Of a stretch of 64,000 nt of DNA, positions 35,601 to 47,684 are shown in pieces; the first letter of the stretch is position 1, and the number at the start of each line of letters is the position of its first letter. The translations under genes and the position numbers were made by a program. The notes under the pieces are model-generated. The model made no database searches, was not told the DNA's origin, and worked only from the letters and a program-made list of their open reading frames with translations. Source of the stretch: Cornus controversa (lineage: Eukaryota > Streptophyta > Magnoliopsida > Cornales > Cornaceae); NCBI GenBank assembly GCA_026545225.1, contig CM048850.1:4650001-4714000 (forward strand), read 5' to 3'.

Positions 35601-38282
35601 TTTGGACAAAGGGGGCAAGGGTTCTCTCAGAACTCTCCACTTAGGCAAATCCATGACAGTATTAACATCGAGCATGGAATTGACTTCACATATGGATTGC
35701 TCAATGTCAAAATCGTCATAGTTAAAATGATTTAGGCATGCCTCTAAAGGGTCCGTGGAAAGAATAGAAGGAAGTGCTTCTTGAACAAGGTCGTCCACAA
35801 CATCGACACAAAAGCACTCACTTTCATCGTCGGGTGTGTGGTGGGAAGCATTGAAAATGTTCAAGCGGACTTTCATATTCCCAAAAGAGATGTCCATCAC
35901 TCCAGTACGGCAATTAACGCAAGCGTTTGCCGTGGCCAAGAATGGACGACCTAGAATGATAGGAATATGATGATTCGGATTTTGGACCGGTTCCGTGTCA
36001 AGGACTATGAAGTCCACCGGAAAATAGAATTTGTCCACTTGAATGATGACATCCTCAATGATGCCACGTGGTTGCTTCACCGAACGGTCGGCAAGTTGCA
36101 ACACAACCGTGGTATGCTTGAGTTCCCCCAAACCTAGTTATTGGTAAACTGAGAATGGAAGCAAATTGACACTAGCCCCTAGGTCAAGAAGTGCTTTTTC
36201 AAAAGATTGATTTCCGATGGTGCACGAAATGGTCGGAGCACCCGGATCCTTGAATTTAGGAGGGGCTTGGTGTTGGAAAATGGAGCTTATGTGCTCAGTT
36301 AAGAGGACTTTCTTAGGAACATTATTCCTAGATTTGCGCTTTTGAGTGCATAAGTCCTTCAAGAATTTCGCATAAGAGGGAATTTGTCGAATAGCATCAA
36401 GGAGAGGGAGATTGATCTTTACTTGTTTGAAGATCTCCATCATGTCTTGGATTTTCTCTCCTTGCTTCCCGAAATGAGAAGGTTCCTTCAATCGTTGAGG
36501 GAAAGGAACCGGAGGTTCATAAGAGGTGTCAAGATTTGGAATCGATGATGACACAACTTCACTTGCCTTTCCTTTTGGATTTGAAGGGGTATTTTGCAAA
36601 TTTGGATTTAACGGAAACAATTTTGGATTTAATTGGGATTCTTTTGGATTTTTAGGTTGCTCTTGAAATTCCTTTCTCTCTTCCTCCCCTACCTTGGAGT
36701 TAATGATTTTACCACTCCTCAAGGTTGTGATTGATTGAACTTGCTCTGGAGGAGCATTACAAGTTGAAGATGATGGATCTTCAATCATATGCACACCCTT
36801 GGGATTCGCCACCGGTTGACTCGGCAACTTACCTTCCTCCCTTCTATTTAAGGCATTAGCTAGTTGCCCGATTTGAGCTTCTAACCTAGCCATAGATTGA
36901 GCATTAGCCTCAAGCTTAGAGATTGATTGAGAGTGAGTTTGCAATAAGCTGGTGTTGGCCTCAAGATTGCTTATCACTCGCTCTTCAAAGCTTTGGCTTC
37001 TCGGAGGAGGTGGTGGTTGTTGGTAATTAGATCTTTGATTGTAAGGTTGAGGGTTTGGCCTATAATGAGGCTGTTGAGATTGGGAATTAAAAGAATTTTG
37101 CCCTTGGAAAGAGGGACTTGATTCTTGATTCTTCCATGAAAAAGCTGGATGATTCTTGTAACCAGGATTGTACGTGTTCGAATATGGATCATTCATTTGT
37201 TTAGCGTACAAGGCATTCGCTTGCTCTTGAGCATAATCGGGAGATTGCCCGGCAATAGGACAATCTCGCATAAAATGCGAAGTGCTATAGCAAAACGAAC
37301 ACCCCTCCTGATTTTGGACAGATTGGTTAGAAATAGGCAGCCCATTTTTCATGATTAAATCCATTTTTCGAGACAAGGCTTCTACTTGCATGGCTACCTC
37401 ATCTACCCGTGAAATCTCATGCACTCCTCTACAAGGTTGGGTGGCCTTCCCTTTCCTAGTGGAGGAGCGTTGAGCTGAATTGTTGCTTAGGGTTTGAAAG
37501 AGTTTCCATGCCTCATCGGGGCTTTTCAAAAGGTACCCACCCCCACACGCGGAGTCTATCATTTGTCTATGTTGCTCACTCACCCCATCATAAAAACTTT
37601 GCACTAGCTGCCATTTTGGGACAGCATGATGCGGACAAGATTTTAAGAGATCTTTTAACCTCTCCCACGTCTCATGGAATTGTTCTTGGTCAATTTGGGT
37701 GAATCCGGTGATTGCTCGCCGAATATCACTTGTCTTACCCATTGGGAAGTATTTTTTTAAGAACTCTATTTGCATTTCTGCCCAAGAATGGATTGAGTTG
37801 GGTTCTAGGGAATTGAACCAACTTCTAGCCTTATCTTTTAGGGAAAATGGAAACATACGTAACTTTAGATCATCCTCCGTAAAGTGTGGTACACGAATGG
37901 TGGAACACACGGAAAAGAAGTAATCTAAGTGCCGGTATGGATCCTCATTAGGAAGACCGTGAAAGCTGTTAAGAAGGTTGAGGGTGGAGGACTTTATTTC
38001 AAATTGATTTGCCGCTACATCCGGAAATTGAATACACGAAGGTACTTCAAATGTAGTCGGAAGGTAAAAGTCCATAAGCAATTCTCCTTGAGGAGGTGGT
38101 GGTGGAGGTGGTTGTTCATGATTAAAAGGAGGTAGACCGGGAGGTTGTCTCTCATTTGGTTCCATATTTTCAGTTCTAGGCAAAATAGGGTCCCTAGAGG
38201 TTCCTCTACGTTGTCTAAGTGTTCGTTCAAGTTCACTATTACAAGGAAGCAAAGGAAGTGACAATGACCGTCTACCTAGCAT
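32649..38282 (-). pseudogene. gag-pol: Athila gag-pol polyprotein, one frame with three nonsense codons
   Basis: One reading frame of 1878 codons on the minus strand, with no frameshift. Gag (from 38,282) has the Athila-type capsid (FHGLPNEDPYRHLDYF, FPFSLKDKARSWFNSL) and a single zinc knuckle (CSFCYSTSHFMRDC). The protease site is DLGASVN near 36,170. RT follows with PFGLCNAPATFQ and FMDDFSVFG, then RNase H (MCDASDYAMGAVLG, TTEKELLAVVFA, YSDHAALRHL). Integrase has an HHCC finger (HTLACGGHF ... CRSCERC) and DDE residues in [15 protein letters not shown] and [16 protein letters not shown]. In-frame stops fall at 36,138-36,140 (TAA, just after protease), 33,897-33,899 (TAG, RNase H/integrase linker) and 33,168-33,170 (TAG, integrase C-terminal region). 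They should abolish full-length pol unless read through. The third replaces a position where the family usually has tryptophan. Confidence 0.93.
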
Positions 38283-38544
38283 GCATTAACAATTGAACAG
38301 CACCTCTACACACAAAGTAACAATAATATATACAAAAGAATGTGAATTATTCAAACCACCAATTTTTGAAGTTATACTCACAAAGGGTTCCAATTTGAAT
38401 TCTTCTAGATGCCCGCAATGTGGTATACCTAAAATCAAGAAGTTTGAGATATAAGAGCAAGATATATACAAAAAGAATGAAAGAATTTCTAGCCTAAGAA
38501 TTAAACCAGATTTAATCTTCCAATGGCGACAATTAAACCGTAGT

Positions 38545-38561
38545 CCCCGGCAACGGCGCCA
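38545..38561 (-). other. primer binding site (tRNA-Asp)
   Basis: On the minus strand TGGCGCCGTTGCCGGGG begins six bases after the 5' LTR. It is complementary to the 3' end of plant tRNA-Asp(GUC), as is typical of Athila. Confidence 0.95.
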
Positions 38562-38567
38562 AAATTT

Positions 38568-39985
38568 TGATGTGGTCGGAATTAAATTATATTGTAAGCT
38601 TAATTTTTCCCTTTTTATCAAAATATAATTTAACCACTCGCAAGAGCACGAATCTTTGTAGATAAGGTTCTATATAGAGGGTATCGATCCCACGAGGACT
38701 AGTCGTTAATTGTCATAAAGAAAGATTAATTCTACTTTAATTCTAAAAACAGGTTTTTGGTTTTGTGTTTAAAACTATTGCGTAAATGAAATGACGATAA
38801 AATTAAAGAGTAAAGTTGGGAGAGAGAACTAGGGTTGGTTTCCACCACTAGCCATTCACATGTTCATAAGTGTAGCAAGCATGGGATTCATTAATTAAAT
38901 GCCTAACAATGTCATTAGGCTTGTGACCTCAATGACATATCAAAAGATCAATGTGTGTGCTAACCTATCATAATCCATCTTCAACAAGCATAGCTCTTCA
39001 ACCTAACTAATTACCTAATTACTCTACTCTCTACGTAAACACTACATGCATCCAAACTACCTTGTCTTGGCATGGTCTATACAAACTAGCATCATACATT
39101 CATTTAAACACCATTATCTAGCCATCATTTGCACTTCTTGTGGAATATGCAAATGTTGTGCATTCAAGTGACAAAACCTACTCTAAGACAAGAATAAATT
39201 CCAAATCAAATGAATATATATAAGAAATGTATTTGTGTACATAATCACTAGGCTAAATAATCAACATTTAATTACAAATCCCCAAGAGCTACAAAGATGA
39301 ACAAGTTTACATGGCTAGGGGTTGAAACCAACACCCTAGTAGAAGAGTTAGTTGCTCATGGTTGCCTTGCACCCTTCCATTGATGAAGAGAATGAAGCTT
39401 CTTGGTCTGGTTCAGCTTTTCTCTTCCTCTCCCGAAGGTCTCTCCTTTAGTATCCTGATGTGTATATTGAGAGATATGAGATATGTGGCTTTTGGTGCTT
39501 TTTGTATGCTTTTTGGCTCCTTTGGGCCCACCATATATATATATATATCATTATATATATCTCTTGTATCAAGAAGGCCCCCAAAAGTCTTGTTCAAGTC
39601 AGACAATCCCCCTAAGTCGTGCAAAAAGGGGGATTTTGTTGCAAGTGGGAGAGCAGGTGAGCAAGTGGCCAAGTGGGCTCTGCAGCATTTCGATTGATCG
39701 AAATTGCCTTTCGATTGATCGAGATTTCGATCAATCGAAATGAGATTTCGATCAATCGAAATCTCGATTGATCGAAATCCACATCTCGATTGATCGAGAT
39801 GCCTTGGCAACATTTTCTGATTTCATCTCTTGACTGCAGAAAGCTTCCAACTTTGCTCCATTTACTCCAATACCTGCAATACATCAAAAACACAAAAATA
39901 CCGTAACCATATCTCGGTAAACGCAAAAACGGAACTAACATATGCAATAAAGAGGGTTCAAATGCATGGAATTGAACACTTATCA
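38568..39985 (-). repeat. 5' LTR of the Athila element
   Basis: 1418 bp, 21 bp longer than the 3' LTR because of one additional palindrome unit near 39,742. About six other base differences seen. Confidence 0.95.
39687..39800. promoter_or_regulatory. TCGATYRATCGA palindrome cluster (6 copies)
   Basis: Same arrangement as 28,123-28,215 plus one 21-bp unit. It lies about 140 bp upstream of the TATA-like run at 39,535-39,565 in the element's orientation. Confidence 0.7.
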
Positions 39986-39990
39986 CATAA

Positions 39991-41143
39991 CAACTTTTAT
40001 GGATATTAAACATAAAGTGGTAAATGTTGTGAAACCACAACACAAATTGATAATAAGCTTCACAAATCATCATCTAAAAGTAATAAACAAATACTTAGAG
40101 ACTGGTTTCAGCTTGTTCAACTCGGTAAGGTTCTCATTTGCATTAAGGAAATAAATGAAGCAGCACCCTTTTCCTAGATTTCTACTTACAACAGATAAAC
40201 ACAAATTGTAACACTTATGCACAAGGGTCAAATATTCCAATTTCCCTTCAAAAAATAAAAGAATGCAAGAATCTTTCTGGTGTTGCAAGGGAGGAAGACA
40301 CTTTTAGAGCTGGAAGAGCAAAAAGAGTGATTTTAATTACTCCAAAAACTATCTTTCCTAAAGGAACTGTGAAAATTATATTTTCATTCTAACACACTCA
40401 CACAGGCACGGAGAGTCGCTTTTGCATGTCGCCAACCTTCAATGCAAGTGTTTTGTCATCTAATCAGACACCCTTGCTCTTGGTTGTTATTTCTCATTAC
40501 GACTTTCGCCCAAACAAATTATATACAAGTATGACAATATACTCATTTAATCATTTAAAATTATCCTCCCTTTGACAATATACTCATTTAATCCTTCTAT
40601 CACCATTACTATACATTTAAAAGGTAATGAAAGCAATATCAACTTGATATGCATTGTTGTACATTAATTCGTGGCTACGCTTGGTCAGTGATAATACAAC
40701 TTGTAACATGACCTATTTACTGTATATTAACATATGGGAGGAAAATAACTAGTCTTGGCTATTTTTACCTGTAAAAGCAAAATAAGGAAAATATGATAAA
40801 ATGAGAAGCTAGACAGTAAAAGAAAACTAATCAATGCGAATATGTTGATGTTGATTCAGTGATGGATAATATCAACAACTCGCATATGCACATTCATCAT
40901 GAACATCCTCAAGTACCCCATTTGCCCCACTGAGATGGGTCATTAGAATAGAAATCAATTATATCCCTATTCTGAGATGGAATCAGGCTTAACCACAAGG
41001 GTTGAATCAAAGTAGATTATAGTTATGAGAATGGGAAGCATAAGCAAGAAACAACAAGGACACACTGATTCTGGTCATTAATTTTTATCAAACTATCTAT
41101 CACTCAATCATTTATAGTGCCAAATAATAGCATCAAATAAAGT

Positions 41144-41190
<47 letters not shown>

Positions 41191-41395
41191 CAAGAGAAGC
41201 ACATCACATCATAATACACCCAATTAAAAAATGTAATATGATAATATAAACAATTTGGACAAAATTATCAGTCGTGAAAATGTTTTATAAGGAACAAATT
41301 ATAATCCAATAACATAAAGGTCGAAGAAAAAATACAAAGAATCACAATTCAATCTCACAAAATGTAATTACATAATAACCAATTGGGCATAAGAA
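39991..41395. other. intron-like DNA between Athila and helicase exon 1
   Basis: AT-rich and gene-free, with a (TA)n microsatellite at 41,147-41,188. Interpreted as the 5' part of intron 1 of the broken helicase gene. Confidence 0.45.
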
Positions 41396-41803
41396 TCAAT
41401 GGTACAAAATGGGTCGGGAAGAAATAACTTGAACCACTGGTATTTCACCGGGCAAGGATAGAACCAATGGTTGAAAGGGCCCAGTATGATCAAATTGGAA
41501 ATAATCCAATTTGGACCTCGCAAACCCATTGTGTCTGTCATCTTCGTCGTCTTCATCACCACATTCATCGTCAAGCTGGGTCTGTTTTGGCTGACTTTGT
41601 GATTGGTGTTGAGGCAAAGATAATGGGTCTTGGAGGCGCAAAAGCTGCTGAGAGAGAAAAGATTTAGGTAATTTTCTGAGGTTTGTTGGGAGGTCAAATT
41701 GATGAGAAATTGAAGGTTGTGAATAAGATGAGATGGGCATGGAGGATGATGATGATAGGTTTGTACAAGGCTTGAGGGTCTCTTTGAATCTGTTCAACAA
41801 CAT
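41396..41803 (-). pseudogene. first exon of a SWITCH2/ERCC6L2-like SNF2 helicase gene
   Basis: From the ATG at 41,803 the minus strand encodes an intact N-terminal exon. It has a serine-rich start (LKPCTNLSSSSSMPIS), an LSQQLLRL motif, an acidic run (DDECGDEDDEDD) and the conserved block FDHTGPFQPLVLSLPGEIP-VVQV, which I recognise from the region just before the helicase core of plant SWITCH2 proteins. The homology should end at a donor near 41,435, after VVQ; the last codons up to 41,396 would be intronic. The expected next exons, including motif I, lie on the same strand near 24.7-25.0 kb beyond the Athila insertion. Such proteins are DNA-dependent ATPases in the nucleus linked to DNA repair. 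Exon 1 is undamaged, so the gene may have been broken fairly recently, or this may be a duplicated fragment. Confidence 0.65.
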
Positions 41804-42037
41804 GGGAAGTGCAAACCAAGTGTTTCAACTTTCAAGGTCAGTTCTCAGTTCAGGTAGTGAAGATTTTCTCCAACAAGCTTCAATGTGTGATGTTATTCAA
41901 AATTGCAAATGTTTTAACATGTTTTGTGCTCTTTTCTGCTATAGTAGCTGATAAAAAACAAAAATACAAAATCAAAGCATAAAATTATAACATTTGTCAA
42001 TTGAACAACAACCATCCACCCAAAAAATCAGTTATTT

Positions 42038-43493
42038 CTAATCTAGCTTTCTAATACTCGTTGACAGATTTTCCTCTAAACGGGACCGACATTTATTAGT
42101 GTCATTTAATAATAGGTCCAATGCAATTTGGTTTCTCATTTCAGATCAGATGGGCATACCTGCAACCAATATCAGCAAAACTTTTACTACATGTAGATAT
42201 GAATTTTGATATTTAACACAAGTCACCACAATGAATGAGAGCTTATTTAACATACTGTTGGCAACTTGATCTCCAATTGCCCATTAAATTCTTGCATAAA
42301 CCTCATCATAAAAACTCCACAACTATTGCTAAAATTCAAAACATACAATACAATAAAAGTGTGTTATGGATTTAAGTTTTATAATAGTAAAAAATAAAAG
42401 AGAAGGTAAAAAATAATAATAACTCATACTCATCACATTGTTGTGGCACTTTAACATCGACTTTTTTGCAATATCCAAATTTTTCTTCAAATATAACTTC
42501 AAGGAATTCGCCCTACGATGCTCAAAAAAATATTCATAGACGTTACATTACAACAATATTAAAACTTCATTTCCTTAATTGATTAAAATTTCATTATCGG
42601 TAAGTAGTTTAATAGCCTTTTAGTCCCAGAGTATAGTGAGTCCAAGTAGTAAATGGTTCTCTCGTCAAGATCCACAACATAGAGGCACCAATGTTGCTTG
42701 TATGACATAGGAAAAAAGAACTGAAACATGTGATAATGGAATAAATTCAATCAAAATATTTTAAACTTTTTTTCTTTATTTTCATGAAAAATAAAGATAC
42801 ATACCCGTCTACATGACAAAACTTCATCTGTTTCTAGCTTTAAGATTCCTATGGCGTAATTCCACACTTATTTAATGCAGCTTTCCTCTCATAATCTGGT
42901 TTGTCATGATGATCGCAAAGTGTGGATTGCACACCAAAATATTAGTAAGAACAAATATATATTCATGTCAGATAAATAAAAGAGTATAATAAAAAAGTAT
43001 AATACTTACGGCAATATTGGAATGGAAGACCCAGTCTCTCTCCCTACTCCATGTCAACACTATCTCGAGCATGTCAATGATCTGAAAATATACAGTTATT
43101 CAAGTTTCATTTTTTTTATTATTAAATGCAATCGAAACGTCAACAAGAACACTGACCGGGTTGTCAATCCATTTATTGTTTAAAAATTTCATCATTTCAG
43201 AACGGTTGAGAGTATGGTCATGAATATTGACCAATAGTTCACCAAAAATATGAGGAAAAAACTAATATTAGATAATTATTTTACATAGTAGTCCAATTTT
43301 TTATGACATGTAGACTTACTTGTCAGGCCCATCTTCAAGTGTTGCGTACTTCAAAATCTTTTTTTGCCCTTTATTTAAATTCTTTATCTTTTTCACAGTT
43401 TTGATATACCAAGGGTATTTTTTATATTTACTTGAAAATAGTTCACGCTTTGCTCTCGAAGGTTTGACTGGAGAATCTTTTATTAATACAATT
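42038..43493 (-). pseudogene. Ulp1-type (C48) cysteine protease, C-terminal catalytic exons
   Basis: Seven or eight short exons can be read on the minus strand, most with GT/AG borders: about 43,493-43,320 (KNLNKGQKKILKYATLEDG), 43,261-43,157 (GELLVNIHDHTLNRSEMMKF), 43,081-43,010, about 42,930-42,805, 42,720-42,600, about 42,520-42,431, 42,328-42,256 and 42,159-42,038. The catalytic set is visible: His and Asp in KQHWCLYVVDLDERTIYY, the oxyanion Gln in VPQQCD, and Cys in NSCGVFMMRFMQEF. C48 proteases cleave SUMO or related modifiers; plant transposons often carry copies. Damage: a 1-base frameshift in the fourth exon (between ALNKCG and AIGILKL) and a premature TGA at the start of the last exon, whose reading otherwise ends at 42,038. 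The N-terminal part lies at 50,191-51,015, with a chromovirus between. Confidence 0.8.
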
Positions 43494-43872
43494 TGTCACG
43501 CCCCGGTTTCCGACACCCGGTTAGGAGCGAGGGAAACGGGGGTGAATCCGTAATCTCACCTCAAGTTCCCACACCTTAATCTCATTATAATCTATTCTAT
43601 TGCAGAAGAATTCTATATGCACACCTTTCAAGTGGCATTAGATCATCAATGGCTCTTGCAAATGATTTTCACCTTTGGTTCCATACGTATAAACCACTAA
43701 GTTTTGGACCTCAAATTTTTACACAGGTGGAATTTGATTATGAAACCTACACCATTGGATAGATCTTTCAAAAATACTCAATTTCAAAAAATACCACGCT
43801 CAATTCCGATATAAAACGAAGAAATTACATCGAAACGAAGTTTGGACAATTTTTGAACCTTGCTGTGAATTC

Positions 43873-44075
43873 ATCTCGATTAATCGAGATTTTGACCCCA
43901 TCAATCGAAGAAAACACCCTCTCGGTATCTTGGACCTGCATTATTTTGATCAATCGAGATTGGGGCTTCGATTAATCGAAATAAAGCTTAAAAATTCATA
44001 AAATCTCGCAACCATTTCGATCAATCGAGATGGGCATCTCGATTAATCGAAATGGGCATCTCGATTAATCGAAAT
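43873..44075. promoter_or_regulatory. TCGATYRATCGA palindrome cluster (5 exact and 2 degenerate copies)
   Basis: Includes the fully symmetric form ATCTCGATTAATCGAGAT at 43,873. Its relative position in the LTR matches the gag-only element. Confidence 0.7.
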
Positions 44076-44945
44076 GCACTGCCCAGAAAATCCCAAACAA
44101 CTATACAAGATCAAATTGAACTCAAATCTCAACCAAACCATCTTGGATCATTCATAAAATATATAAATCATCCCCAAATGATATAATATCATACTCACAC
44201 ATCAACCTACACATTTGAATCTCAAATCTTGTATAATCATAGAAAATTCATCCAAAGTCCACCATGTACATAAAATTCAAGTGAACCAAACATCCTCATT
44301 TTTTTCAAAGGTGACCTTCATTAATCCAACCATGCAATCTAACTTATACATTGAGATTCTACAACTATGATTCCAACATAAATCCACAACTCTAAACATT
44401 CATATCCACGAAATTAAGATACAAGAGACAAAAGAATACATTCATCCATTTAAATTCCGAATCCGTACATAATCCATGGAACCATACATATAAGAATTCC
44501 AAATGGCCCTTTTTGTATACATTCAACAAGTCTCAAATGAAGGAAACCAATATACATATATTTCTCAAAAGTCACTTTCCTACAAGTGTGGCACTTACAT
44601 TTGGATTTCACATACATAAAAAGATACAAATGTAAAGGCAACACCACAACCATTGTCCACATGCCACAAGTCGGCATGAACATTTATCTACATCTCAAAA
44701 GAGCAAAAAGTCCAAAAATAAGCTCAACATATCCATAGAGCTAATCATGCTTCGTCTTCCATTGGCACCTTATCTGAAAATGTTTTATATAAAGGGGTGA
44801 GCATCTCAACGGCTCAGTAGAAATGATCCACCCATTCCCACTCTAACCCGTAAGCCATGTATAAATGCACATGCTCATGCATTTTTACCCAAACATCCAC
44901 ATTTTCAAATCATACATGATGCTTCACATAAAATGCAAATACATA

Positions 44946-44988
<43 letters not shown>

Positions 44989-45493
44989 AATTGGAAAAGT
45001 CACAACTTATATATATATAACTCACACCAAATCAATTCAAAGGGGGCTTTCTCATCACTCCAATAGTGAGGGTCTCTTCGGCACCCAAACTCTGCTTGTG
45101 CTTTATCGGTTTACTAATCCGAAGGGAGCACCTCCTCTTGGCCAAGTTTTGGGTATTTCACCCTAGGGGCCTTCCCCTTATCTTAATTTCACACTCATAC
45201 CCCAAAATCATTATATAGTGCATATAATCACACCAATGCACATAGTCACACAATGCATGCATTTTTCATCAAATCAATGCATTTTTCCTTTCAACTCAAG
45301 ATTGTCACAATGCTATCTCACTCACATCTTGAAAATCACTATGCTCATGGATTTTGCTAGAAAACCATATTTTTCATGTTTTCATCAAACGAACACATTT
45401 TTCACAAAAAGCATTATAGTCACATTTGCACATACATACCATGCATAAGCCCTAACTAACATGTTGGACACTTATACATGCATAAATCACCAT

Positions 45494-45564
<71 letters not shown>

Positions 45565-45727
45565 CTAGGTTCAAGAAATCAAAAGCTATCTCTTATGATA
45601 TTTAGAAAGGGACCACAAGATCAAAGTAGAAGTGAGTCTAGCACCCCTACCTCAAATTTTCAAGCTTTGAATCCAACTTTGAGAAATCCTAGCTTTCTCA
45701 ACTTCACGAAACGAAGACTTTGATCGG

Positions 45728-47105
45728 TGATGTGGTTGGACTTCAATTATATTGTAAGCTTATTTTTGCCCCTTTTATCAAAATATAATTTAACCACTCG
45801 CAAGAGCACGAATCTTTGTAGATACGGTTCTATATAGAGGGTATCGATCCCACGAGGACTAGTCGTAATTATCTTAAAGAAAGATTAATTCCACTTTAAT
45901 CCTAAAAACAAGGTTTTGAGTTTTCGTTTATAAAACTATTGCATGAATGTAAAAACAATAAATTTAAAAGAGTAAAAGTTGGAAGAGAGAGCTAGGGGTG
46001 GTGTCCACCACTAGCCATTCACATGTTTATAAATGTAGCAAGCTTGGGATTTATAAATTAAATGTCTAACAATGGCATTAGGCTTGTGACCTTAATGACA
46101 TATCAAAAGATTAATGTGTGTGCAAACCTATCATAATCCATCTTTAACAAGCATAGTTCTTCCACCTAACTAACTACTCTACTCTCTAAGTGAATCTAAA
46201 ACTAAATGCATCCAAACTACCTTATCTTGGCATGGTTTATACAAGCAAACACCACACATTCATTTAAACACCATTATCTAGCCATCATTTGCACTTCTTG
46301 TGGAATATGCAAATGTTGTGCATTCACAGGAAAGAATCTACTCTAAGACAAGAATAAACTCAACATCAAATGAATATATATAAGAGATGTATTAGTGTAC
46401 ATGGTCACTAGGCTAAATAATCAACATTTAAGAACAAATCCCAAAATACTACAACAAGAACAAGTTTACATGGCTAGGTGTTTCAACCACACCCTAGTAG
46501 AAGAGTTAGTTGCTCATGGTTGCCTTGCACTCTTCCATTGATGGAGAAGATGAAGCTTCTTGGTCTGGTTCAGCTCCTCTTTCTCCTCTCCCGAAGGTCT
46601 CTCCTTGTGTATTCTGATGTGTATATGAGAGATATATGAGAAATGTGGCTTCCTTGTGCTTTATGGCTACTTTTTCCAACCTTGGGGCCCACCATATATA
46701 TATATATATATATCAATATATATATCCATTATATCAAGAAGGTCCCCAAGGGTCTTGTTCAAGTCAGACAATCCCCCTAAGTTGTGCAAAAAGGGGGATT
46801 TTGTTGCAAGTGGGAGAGCAGGTGAGCAAGTGGGCAAGTGGCTTATGCAGAATCTCGATCAATCGAGATTGGATCTCGATTGATCGAGACTTCGATCAAT
46901 TGAGATCTCGATTGATCGAGATGCCTTGGCTGCAATTTCTGATTTTTCTCTTCAACTGCAAATAGCCTCAAACTTTGCTCTTTCTACTACATGACCTACA
47001 ATACATCAAAACACAAAAATACCGTAAACATATCTCGGTAAACGTAGAAACGGAACAACATATGCAATAAAGAGGGTTCAAATGCATAGAATTGAACACT
47101 TATCA
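45728..47105 (-). mobile_element. Athila solo LTR
   Basis: 1378 bp, with the same ends as the Athila LTRs (TGATGTGG...CACTTATCA) and clear but imperfect similarity along its length. It is flanked by the 5-bp target duplication ATCGG (45,723-45,727 and 47,106-47,110). No internal sequence remains, so the two LTRs of a former full element recombined. It is nested in the chromovirus LTR and is therefore younger than that insertion. It looks older than the full Athila copy, judging by divergence. Confidence 0.93.
46852..46922. promoter_or_regulatory. TCGATYRATCGA palindrome cluster (3 exact and 1 degenerate copies)
   Basis: Same location as in the full Athila LTRs. Copies here are of the ATCTCGATYRATCGAGAT type. 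Confidence 0.65.
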
Positions 47106-47684
47106 ATCGGTTCAAACCGATGCCCTTGATGTCCCCTAAACACTTTTCTTCTTCAAGATCTTCCAAATCACACCTTAAGGCCCTCAAACTTCAGAGAGAT
47201 GGGAGAGAGATGAAGTGGGATACGTAGAGAGAGAGAAAGATCTGTAAAATGAAATGTCTCAGACCCTTTTTGATATTTATCTTAACCCTAGGGGCGCAAA
47301 ATGACCATTTTACCCCCGGCCACTTAATGTACCTTCTCGAGCTCGGAATTAATTCCCGAAAACTCCGTTGGACTCGAAATCACTTCCTTAACACTCTAAA
47401 TATTTCGTTTAGTCCATAGTCAAAAATAAAATTTTTCAGATTTCCCGGACCCACTTAAACTCATCCCGGGAACCCCATTGATCAAAAAGTCAAACTTCTT
47501 CAAAAGTCCCCAAAACTTCCCAAAACCATATTCCAACCTTCTAAACACGTTTCTCGCATTCAAAACATGTTAAATATCATTTAAAATATGCTTAAAGTAA
47601 TAAATGACAAAATTTTGAAAAACTGGCCAAAATTGGGCACGGTCTCTACAACCTCCCAACCTTATAAGAATTTCGTCCTCAAAA

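Larger units (their letters stand above)
27004..39985 (-). mobile_element. Athila-type Ty3/Gypsy retrotransposon, nearly complete
   Basis: A 12,982-bp element on the minus strand, flanked by the 5-bp target duplication CATAA (26,999-27,003 and 39,986-39,990). LTRs are 27,004-28,400 (3') and 38,568-39,985 (5'), ends TGAT...ATCA. The PBS is an exact complement of the plant tRNA-Asp 3' end, the hallmark of Athila. Order on the minus strand is 5' LTR, PBS, gag-protease-RT-RNase H-integrase (one frame, 38,282-32,649), palindrome cluster, a second GC-rich gene in the env position (about 32,060-30,210), a non-coding stretch with a duplicated PPT, and the 3' LTR. About six substitutions plus one 21-bp unit separate the LTRs, so it is young, although pol carries three stop codons. 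It sits in the first intron of the broken helicase gene. Confidence 0.95.
43494..47650 (-). repeat. 3' LTR of the truncated chromovirus (interrupted)
   Basis: On the plus strand it runs from TGTCACGCCCCGG to GGTCTCTACA. Without the solo LTR and one ATCGG copy it is about 2774 bp. (TA)n tracts lie at 44,947-44,986 and 45,496-45,561. The block near 44,758-44,826 matches the conserved ACTGAGCC...GCTCACCCC...TTTTCAG block of the other chromovirus-type LTRs. Confidence 0.9.

Noticed and set aside
33897-38135. Plus-strand ORFs across the Athila gag-pol
   Set aside because: Antisense shadows of a clear minus-strand polyprotein.
44933-45723. ORFs with YIYIYIYI translations
   Set aside because: They are (TA)n microsatellites inside the chromovirus LTR.
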